From assembly GCA_964576585.1 (NCBI GenBank), contig CAZNWO010000052.1:1-21397 (forward strand): a stretch of 21,397 nt of DNA. Reading direction: 5' to 3'. The notes under the pieces were generated by a model, which searched no databases, was not told where the DNA came from, and worked only from the letters and a program-made list of their open reading frames with translations. The stretch's first letter is position 1, and every line of letters starts with the position of its first letter. The position numbers and the translations under genes were made by a program. This document shows positions 1 to 5,429 of the stretch, in pieces. Source of the DNA: GCA-2730975 sp964576585 (GTDB taxonomy: Bacteria; Verrucomicrobiota; Verrucomicrobiia; Opitutales; Seribacteraceae).

Positions 1-114
1 TCGGGGATGCTGAAGCTAGTATGCCCGGATGCTTTGAAACAAGGAAAAAACGTCTAATTATATTAACACGCGCGCTATAAATCGTGCGCGCGTCGTGTGA
101 ACGCGCCCACAAGC
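1..114. other. Gene-free left edge with an inverted repeat
   Basis: No reading frame here looks like protein. Positions 68-75 (ACGCGCGC) and 86-93 (GCGCGCGT) form a perfect 8-bp inverted repeat around a 10-base AT-rich loop. No T-run follows on either strand, so it is not a standard intrinsic terminator. A weak promoter-like pair, TTGAAA at 34-39 and TTATAT at 58-63 (18-base spacer), precedes it on the plus strand. I cannot say whether either element is used. Confidence 0.4.
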
Positions 115-324
115 AAGCTGAACGCATGCCCGAGTAAGGCGATCGGGAGCTTCCGCAAGCCGATCTCGAGCGCCAAACCGGTGATCGGGAGCAGCAGAAA
201 TTGATTTTCGATGCCCAAGCAAGCTGATCGCGAGGGCGAGAAAGCCGATCGCGGGCACAAAACGTCTGGTCGGGAGGCCGAGAAAGGGGGTCGCGAGGGT
301 GCGAAAACAGGTCTTTCGAGATAA
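110..324. repeat. Degenerate 21-bp tandem repeat, about ten copies
   Basis: Cutting the sequence every 21 bases from 115 gives about ten units that align without internal gaps, apart from one 1-base phase shift near 219. They share a core close to AAGCCGATCGCGAGGGCGAG. Copies starting at 220, 241, 262 and 283 are the clearest. The 12-mer CAAGCAAGCTGA recurs at 110-121 and 216-227, 106 bases apart (five units plus one). Because 21 is a multiple of three, every frame reads as heptads. The plus frame from ATG 211 to TAA 322-324 gives 37 residues rich in Arg, Glu, Lys and Gly. It may be the decayed tail of a repeat protein or a non-coding array; the sequence does not decide. Confidence 0.7.
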
Positions 325-379
325 CTGCATGAAAAATTTTATGAAATTATATGTCCTTGCCTGTCAGGTACTTATATTC

Positions 380-408
380 TTGACAAAGGACACATGTTCT
401 GCTAATAT
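380..408 (+). promoter_or_regulatory. Sigma-70-type promoter for the 133-codon gene
   Basis: TTGACA at 380-385 matches the -35 consensus exactly. TAATAT at 403-408 is a good -10 box, and the spacer is the ideal 17 bases. The expected transcription start, about seven bases past the -10, falls near 415, only about three bases before the ATG at 418. A 9-bp palindrome, CCTGTCAGG (360-368), lies just upstream, and TGTCA/TGACA inverted halves (362-366, 381-385) touch the -35 box; either could be an operator. Confidence 0.75.
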
Positions 409-417
409 AGTTGCATT

Positions 418-819
418 ATGATAAACATAAACAAACCCAAAACAGTCGCACGAGCCGAGTTGGTTCAGGCGGCTTGGAAAAACCAGGCCCCGGAGGAAAT
501 CTTCGGCGGTCTCGGCTTGGAGGACCACAAGGTGGCTCTAGCCGGTGTTCGAAAGGCGGAAACGCAAGTGGAAGCCTTGGAAGTGGCGTTGAAGGGGGCA
601 AGGGAGCTACGCGACGATCGTGTCGTGGAGTTGGCCCTCCTCAACCGCAAGGTGTATCATGGCGTGCTCGGGCATCCCGACTACGGCGACGATTGCGCGA
701 CCTTGGCCCAAATGGGCTACGTTCGCAGAAGCAAGAGAGCCAGCGGGTTGACCCGCAGGGAGTTGCCCGGAGACGCTGCGGAGGAGGATCCGGTGCCCGA
801 GGATCCCACCGTGAACTAG
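418..819 (+). CDS. Hypothetical protein, 133 residues
   Basis: I do not recognise this protein and assign no function. It has no signal peptide or membrane segment. Residues about 8-75 are charged, Ala/Leu/Glu-rich and probably helical or coiled-coil. The C-terminal half has a compact motif with GHPDYGDD near residues 84-91 and GYVRRSKRASGLTR near 99-112, followed by an acidic, proline-containing tail. The start at ATG 418 is chosen because a near-consensus promoter lies immediately upstream and no other ATG in this frame precedes the motif region. There is no Shine-Dalgarno sequence and almost no room for a leader. The gene is convergent with ftsZ and separated from it by a GC-rich hairpin. 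It is monocistronic as far as can be seen. That it is a real gene is well supported by the promoter and composition; its role is unknown. Confidence 0.75.
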   Translation: MININKPKTVARAELVQAAWKNQAPEEIFGGLGLEDHKVALAGVRKAETQVEALEVALKGARELRDDRVVELALLNRKVYHGVLGHPDYGDDCATLAQMGYVRRSKRASGLTRRELPGDAAEEDPVPEDPTVN

Positions 820-839
820 TCGCGGGAAGCGAGCTGAGA

Positions 840-867
840 GGGCGGGGTTCCGAAAAGGGCCCCGCCC
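840..867. terminator. Hairpin between convergent genes (terminator-like)
   Basis: GGGCGGGG (840-847) and CCCCGCCC (860-867) form a perfect 8-bp stem. It can extend by two G-T wobbles and one C-G pair to about 11 bp around a CGAAAA loop. It sits between the stop of the 133-codon gene and the end of ftsZ, where both transcripts should stop. Neither side has a proper T-run, so efficiency as an intrinsic terminator is uncertain. Confidence 0.5.
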
Positions 868-905
868 GACTTGGCTTGAGCAAAGGCCGAGGCCCGGATG
901 GGTGC

Positions 906-2192
906 CTAGACGGCGATCTTTACGCCGCGGCGGAGGTAGGTGGGGACGTCGAGGTCCTCGCCCTCGTAGATGTTGCGGTTGTCGTGGTCGCCGAAGATGC
1001 CGCGCTGGTTCTCGGTCTGCATGAACTCGAAGAGGTTCTGGTCCTCGGTGGCATTCGCGGCCGCTTTCTTACCCTTGGCGCGGGCAGGCTTTTTGCGAGC
1101 TGCAGCACGCTTGAGCTTGGATGCATGGGACTTGGCGGCACGCTTGGAAGCCTTGGCAGAGGTGGTGAGGGCGGGCGCCCCGGGGGGCGCTACGTCGGCG
1201 GCGGGCAGGCCTGCCTCGAGGTCGGTGGCGCCGAGGACGCATATCTCGACGCGGTCGCCCATGTTCTCGTCCACGTGGGCGCCGAACACGACGTGCTCGC
1301 CCGCCTTGAGTTCCTCGCGAATGCCTGCGGCGGTTTGCTGCAGGGCGGCCATGCTCATGCCGGGACCTCCGCTGATGGTGATGAGGAGAACGTCGGCTGC
1401 CTTGGAAACGTCCGGAAGGTGCAACATGGGACAAAGGAGAAGGTCGCGCAGGGCGTGCCGGAGGGCATCCTCTCCCGATCCGTTGCCGATGGCGAACAGG
1501 GTGCGCCCGGAACGTAGGTTGAAGGCCTTGCGGAGGTGGGCGAAGTCGACGTCGATCATGCCCTTGCGAAAGACGAGGGAGCAAATGGAGGTGATGCCGC
1601 AGCTGACGTTTCGCCCCGCCTGGGCAAAGCACTCGAGGGCGCTGGCATCGGGACCGCCGACCTGCAGGAGGGAATCGTTTGGAAGTGGGACCACGGCATT
1701 GGAGAACTTGCGCAGCTCGGCAAGGGATTCCTCGGCCAGCTTGTGGCGGTGCTTCTCCCAGCTGAAGGGCATGGGACAAAAGGCAAAGACGAGGGCGCCC
1801 GCCTCGCGGGCCAGCTTGGCGATCTCGGGACCTACCCCACCCCCGGTTCCGCCACCTAGGCCGGCGAGGAGGAAGACGAGGTCTACGCCGTCGAGATGCT
1901 TGCGTATGGTGGTGCGGTCCTCGTCGGCCGCCTTGCGCCCGACGGAGGGTTCGCCACCCGTGCCCATGCCGTGCGTGAGGCGTCGCCCAAGGGTGACCTT
2001 CTCGCTCGCCATGCTCTCGGAAAGGTTGGTCGCGTCGATGTCCATGGCGACGGCTCGAACGGAATCGAAGCCGTCGAAGTGGAGCCCGTCCACAAGGCTG
2101 CAGCCCGCGCCTCCCACGCCGATGACCTTGGCTCGGATGGGACTGGTTTCCGCACGGAAGGAAGCAGTGTGAAACATCGTTTGCTGGGACAT
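906..2192 (-). CDS. ftsZ: Cell division protein FtsZ (divergent)
   Basis: FtsZ is the tubulin-like GTPase that polymerises into the Z-ring. Visible motifs are GVGGAG at residues 25-30, GMGTGG near 75-80 and the tubulin signature GGGTGGG at 113-119 (usual form GGGTGTG or GGGTGSG). The C-terminal conserved peptide around 412-422 reads EDLDVPTYLRR, the FtsA-binding tail. The T7 synergy loop (213-220) reads IDVDFAHL where most FtsZ proteins have INVDFADV. The equivalents of E. coli N207 and D212 are thus Asp214 and His219, while D209 is kept as Asp216. A linker of about 50-60 residues is strikingly rich in Lys, Arg and Ala (about 345-378). At 428 residues it is slightly longer than usual. The start at 2192 has no strong ribosome-binding site and lies 60 bases after ftsA. 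This is the last gene of the cluster. The identity is firm; GTPase behaviour may differ from the norm. Confidence 0.96.
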   Translation of the reverse strand: MSQQTMFHTASFRAETSPIRAKVIGVGGAGCSLVDGLHFDGFDSVRAVAMDIDATNLSESMASEKVTLGRRLTHGMGTGGEPSVGRKAADEDRTTIRKHLDGVDLVFLLAGLGGGTGGGVGPEIAKLAREAGALVFAFCPMPFSWEKHRHKLAEESLAELRKFSNAVVPLPNDSLLQVGGPDASALECFAQAGRNVSCGITSICSLVFRKGMIDVDFAHLRKAFNLRSGRTLFAIGNGSGEDALRHALRDLLLCPMLHLPDVSKAADVLLITISGGPGMSMAALQQTAAGIREELKAGEHVVFGAHVDENMGDRVEICVLGATDLEAGLPAADVAPPGAPALTTSAKASKRAAKSHASKLKRAAARKKPARAKGKKAAANATEDQNLFEFMQTENQRGIFGDHDNRNIYEGEDLDVPTYLRRGVKIAV

Positions 2193-2252
2193 GGCGGACC
2201 TGAGTTCGGGATAGTTACGATTTGCAGCTCGCGTTCGGCATACGGAAGGCGG

Positions 2253-3458
2253 CTAGTTGATGCCCACGAGGTGGGCGAGTTTCTTGAAAAGTCCCTTGGA
2301 CTCGGCGACGGGGCTTCCCCGATCGTTGTCCCTCAGGCCGTAGTGGAGCAAGCCCAGCACGGTGGCGTTTGCAGGATCCGCAAGGGCGCCCTCGATCCCA
2401 TCGGGAAACGCCGCCCTTTCCACGGGAAGACCGAGTACCTTGCGGGCGATTACGTCGATCCCGGGCAGGGCGGACATGCCGCCGGTGAGCAGGACTCCGC
2501 CCGCGACCTCCTCGGGGTCGAGCAGGTCGCCAAGCTCCTTGCCGAGAATCTCGAAGAGTTCCACGACCCGTGCGTGAATGACGTCGCAGATGGCCTTTCG
2601 CGAGACGGTACGGTCGCCGATGGTCTTGTTCCCTATCAGCCAGACCTCCTCCTCCGAGTCGGTCTTGCTGACGGTGGCCTTGCCGTGCTCGATCTTGATT
2701 TTCTCGGCATAGGGCTCGCCGATGCGAAGGCCCATGCTGAGATCGCCCGTGACGTGATCCCCGCCAACGGGTACCACGCCCGTGACTGCAACGTGACCAT
2801 CGCGGTAAAGCACGTAGTCGGTGACGCCGGCCCCGAGGTCGACGACGAGCACGCCCGCCTTCTGGAGGTCGGGCCCGGCGAGGATGGCTCCCGAGGCAAT
2901 CGATGAAATGAAGAGGTCCGCCAAGGCGACGCGACCGTAGCCGCTGATGATGTCGACGGTTTCCTTGATGGCGTGGTCGTCGCCGTCGATGGCCCAATAG
3001 CCGATCTCGATGTTGGAACCGTGCATACCCACGGGATCGTCCACCATCCTGCCGTCCAGCAGGATCGGGGACCGCACGTGATGAATGTAGCTGCGCCCTT
3101 CCACGGGCTGCTTGCGCTTGGCCTCCTCGGCGGCTCGAGCAAGGTCGGAGTCCTCCACCCTGTCGTCGGCGGCAGCCGTAAGGGCCGTTCCCACCAGGCG
3201 GTTTCCACGAAGATGGTTGCCCGTCTGGGCGAGGTAGACCTCGTCCACGTTGGTGCCTGCGGCCTTCTCCGCCTCCTCCAGAGCTGCATGAACGGCTGCG
3301 GCGGCCTTTCGGTAGTCGACCACCTGGCCCTTGCGGACACCTTCGTTTGGAACGGAGGAAGCCGCCACGACGTTGAGCCCCTTGGCATCGGTTAGCTCGC
3401 CAATCAGGGCCTTGGCCGAGGAGGTTCCTACTTCAACTGCTGCCAGAATCTTGCTCAT
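2253..3458 (-). CDS. ftsA: Cell division protein FtsA
   Basis: FtsA is an actin-fold ATPase that tethers FtsZ to the inner face of the cytoplasmic membrane and signals to later divisome proteins. The actin-family loops are visible: phosphate-1 AVEVGTSSAKAL at about residues 7-18, phosphate-2 VVDLGAGVTDY at 205-215, and the adenosine loop LLTGGMSALPG at 323-333. The last 14 residues (388-401), KGLFKKLAHLVGIN, form a short amphipathic basic helix, which is the expected membrane-targeting sequence. The 401-residue length is normal. It lies 45 bases after ftsQ and 60 bases before ftsZ, the classical ftsQ-ftsA-ftsZ order. No strong Shine-Dalgarno precedes the ATG. Its base composition is visibly more GC-rich than the genes at the other end of the cluster. 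Confidence 0.96.
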   Translation of the reverse strand: MSKILAAVEVGTSSAKALIGELTDAKGLNVVAASSVPNEGVRKGQVVDYRKAAAAVHAALEEAEKAAGTNVDEVYLAQTGNHLRGNRLVGTALTAAADDRVEDSDLARAAEEAKRKQPVEGRSYIHHVRSPILLDGRMVDDPVGMHGSNIEIGYWAIDGDDHAIKETVDIISGYGRVALADLFISSIASGAILAGPDLQKAGVLVVDLGAGVTDYVLYRDGHVAVTGVVPVGGDHVTGDLSMGLRIGEPYAEKIKIEHGKATVSKTDSEEEVWLIGNKTIGDRTVSRKAICDVIHARVVELFEILGKELGDLLDPEEVAGGVLLTGGMSALPGIDVIARKVLGLPVERAAFPDGIEGALADPANATVLGLLHYGLRDNDRGSPVAESKGLFKKLAHLVGIN

Positions 3459-3503
3459 GGGCTTTGCTTTCAGGTGAAAAGACTAGGTGAAGTTCAATGG
3501 GTT

Positions 3504-4421
3504 TCAGGTCGGGCGCAGGTCGGCAAAGACGGAGCGTCCGTGAGAAAGGTCGATCGATGAAATCCTTGGCAAGGCGCGGATGGAGGGGTCGAGCAAGAGG
3601 TAGCGCAGGCGACGCAATTGGGCGGGATAATCCCTCGGGGCAAAGCGAATGGTCCGCACCTTCCCGGAACGCAACTGAACGTAGGCGCCGGGATCCGACT
3701 CGTCCGCCGTTGGTCTTAGAAAGCTAAGGGACTTTAGGTCGCGATAAATCTCCGGGTAATCACGACGAACATGAGCCAGAAGGGGCGATACCCGCGTAAG
3801 GTCATGCAGGGGTAGGTAGCCACCGCGACCATCGGGCTCGAGCATCGAAGGTGCAAGCTCCAGCCATGGCAAGAGGTCGAGGGATGCATAGGTGTAGTTT
3901 TGACCTCGGTAGACGATTCCTTCCTCGGATAGAAGCCAGAGCTCGTTTTTGCCCTGCTTGCGCAGCCCGAGCCGAAGAACGGGCTTTCGCTCCTTCAGCT
4001 CGACTCGAAGAACGTCGGGGAAAATTCGACTAACTCGAGCATACGACACTTGGGGTTCGTCGGTTAGGCGTTGCTGCAGGTTCGCAATATCCAGATCCAT
4101 GAGGGTCTTGCCGGTAGGCAGGTCGAGCCATTGCAGAATCCACTCGTGGTCCAAGACGCCGTCGCTGGCAAAAGTTACGGAAGCGATCGGGACCGATGGT
4201 CCGGTAAGATCGACAGGGCCTGACTGGGTGGCCAGGTATTCCTTGAACTTCCAGGACCCAAATCCAACGCCCGCGAGCGAGCAAACCAGCAACAGGGCTT
4301 TCCCGAAGCCTATGAACGCTCGTCGCCAAGCGATCCAGGACATCGGTCGACGACGCTTTTCAGGCACCAGCTTTCGCCAACTTCTCTCGGAAAAGGTATT
4401 TTTTTTCTTCTTTGTAGCCAT
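3504..4421 (-). CDS. ftsQ: Cell division protein FtsQ (DivIB family)
   Basis: This is a bitopic membrane protein of the FtsQ-FtsL-FtsB divisome subcomplex. Residues 1-35 form a very basic cytoplasmic tail beginning MATKKKKN. One membrane segment spans about 37-58, and the rest would be periplasmic. After about residue 77 comes a POTRA-like region (SVTFASDGVLDHEWILQWL), then the FtsQ-type stretch VSYARVSRIFPDVLRVELKERKP near 125-147, typical of the hinge between POTRA and beta domains. The 305-residue length is slightly longer than E. coli FtsQ. Identification rests on topology, that motif and position between ddl and ftsA, because FtsQ proteins are poorly conserved. The ATG at 4421 has no clear ribosome-binding site and lies 27 bases after ddl. 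Confidence 0.9.
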   Translation of the reverse strand: MATKKKKNTFSERSWRKLVPEKRRRPMSWIAWRRAFIGFGKALLLVCSLAGVGFGSWKFKEYLATQSGPVDLTGPSVPIASVTFASDGVLDHEWILQWLDLPTGKTLMDLDIANLQQRLTDEPQVSYARVSRIFPDVLRVELKERKPVLRLGLRKQGKNELWLLSEEGIVYRGQNYTYASLDLLPWLELAPSMLEPDGRGGYLPLHDLTRVSPLLAHVRRDYPEIYRDLKSLSFLRPTADESDPGAYVQLRSGKVRTIRFAPRDYPAQLRRLRYLLLDPSIRALPRISSIDLSHGRSVFADLRPT

Positions 4422-4448
4422 GACAAAAGGACGTAAATCAAAGATCGT

Positions 4449-5375
4449 TCATGCGACGCGGAAGCGGTTCATGGCAGGCTCGATCAACTGCAGGGCCAAG
4501 CTGTCGAAATCGTAACCCGAACAAGAGGCGCTCTTGGGCAGGAGACTAGTCTCGGTAAGACCGGGCAAGGTATTCACCTCAAGAAAGAAAGCATGCCCAT
4601 CCTCACAGAGCATGAAGTCGACTCGAGCAAAATCCCGACAACCGCAAACCTCAAAGGCAATCCTACCGGCATTCTTCACCTCCTCCTCCACATCGCAGGG
4701 CAGGACGGCAGGATAACGGTACTCGGTTTGGCCGGAAAGATACTTCCGCTCGTAATCGTAGACTCCTCCCAGGGGAATGACCTCGACAACCCCTAGGGCG
4801 TCGCCGCCCAAGACTCCAACCGTAAGTTCTCGTCCCAGGATGCGCTGCTCCACAAGCCAGTTGCCGACCGGCAGGTCGCGGAGCAAGGCCTCGAGTTCAT
4901 CCTCGCCCTTAAGGGCACTCAGCTCGACGCTGCTACCTTGATTGGTGGGCTTTACAATCAAGTCGGGTCCTAGAGAATCGATCAAGTCTCCCGCGGAAAC
5001 CTCTGCAGGATCGCGGAAAAACCTACCAGGAGCTACACGCAAACCGGCTTCCCAAACACGGTTCTTTGCCCTGTTCTTGTCCATGCATAGGTTACTCGAT
5101 GCAGCATCGCTACCCGCGTAATGGATACCGTTGTCATCCAGTTGTTGCTGCAAGTCCCCGTCTTCCCCAAAAGTGCCGTGGATGGCAGGAAAGACAATGG
5201 TACTCTCTGCGTCCAAGTCGGGAGGCAGAAAAGTCTGCTCGAGGTCTACGAGGATCACCTCGTGAGACTTTTTCAGTGATTTGCATATGGCACGACCAGT
5301 CGTGAGGGAAACCTCTCGCTCCTCTCCCACTCCACCGGACAAGACCGTAATCGAAGGTATTTTGTCGTCTTTCAT
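4449..5375 (-). CDS. ddl: D-alanine--D-alanine ligase
   Basis: This ATP-grasp enzyme joins two D-alanines to give the dipeptide that MurF adds to the UDP-MurNAc tripeptide. Family marks are GGVGEEREVSL (residues 14-24), HGTFGEDG (66-73), the ATP-binding stretch KPTNQGSSV (142-150), the omega-loop YDYERKY (206-212), ARVDF (250-254) and EVNTLPGLTETSLLPKSA (266-283). The Lys-Tyr pair at 211-212 corresponds to the residues that mark D-Ala-D-Ala rather than D-Ala-D-Lac ligases, so there is no sign of vancomycin-type specificity. Its 308 residues match DdlB. The ATG at 5375 follows an A-rich stretch. A 6-bp hairpin sits five bases upstream with the only SD-like bases in and next to its loop. It is 54 bases downstream of the murC-murB fusion. 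Confidence 0.96.
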   Translation of the reverse strand: MKDDKIPSITVLSGGVGEEREVSLTTGRAICKSLKKSHEVILVDLEQTFLPPDLDAESTIVFPAIHGTFGEDGDLQQQLDDNGIHYAGSDAASSNLCMDKNRAKNRVWEAGLRVAPGRFFRDPAEVSAGDLIDSLGPDLIVKPTNQGSSVELSALKGEDELEALLRDLPVGNWLVEQRILGRELTVGVLGGDALGVVEVIPLGGVYDYERKYLSGQTEYRYPAVLPCDVEEEVKNAGRIAFEVCGCRDFARVDFMLCEDGHAFFLEVNTLPGLTETSLLPKSASCSGYDFDSLALQLIEPAMNRFRVA

Positions 5376-5380
5376 TTTTT

Positions 5381-5398
5381 AGAGTTCCCGCAAACTCT
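5381..5398 (-). promoter_or_regulatory. Small hairpin just upstream of the ddl start
   Basis: On the minus strand, AGAGTT, a six-base loop TGCGGG, and AACTCT make a perfect 6-bp hairpin (5381-5398), followed by five bases and then the ddl ATG. The only Shine-Dalgarno-like bases (CGGGA) lie in the loop and its closing edge. It could tune ddl translation, or be chance. No T-run follows, so it is not a terminator. Confidence 0.3.
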
Positions 5399-5429
5399 TT
5401 GAGATGACTTATGTCAGTCGTTCAATAAT

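Noticed and set aside
58..330. 90-codon minus-strand frame across the 21-bp repeats
   Set aside because: Its hydrophobic stretch arises from reading the repeat units. It has no start signal, and a second frame over the same repeats is equally open.
411..2906. Long plus-strand open frames (368, 400 and 336 codons) opposite ftsZ and ftsA
   Set aside because: They are antisense to well-supported genes in GC-rich DNA, have low-complexity Gly/Arg/Ser-rich translations, no known motif, and no promoter or ribosome-binding site fitting their starts. The first begins with TTG just before the true start at 418.
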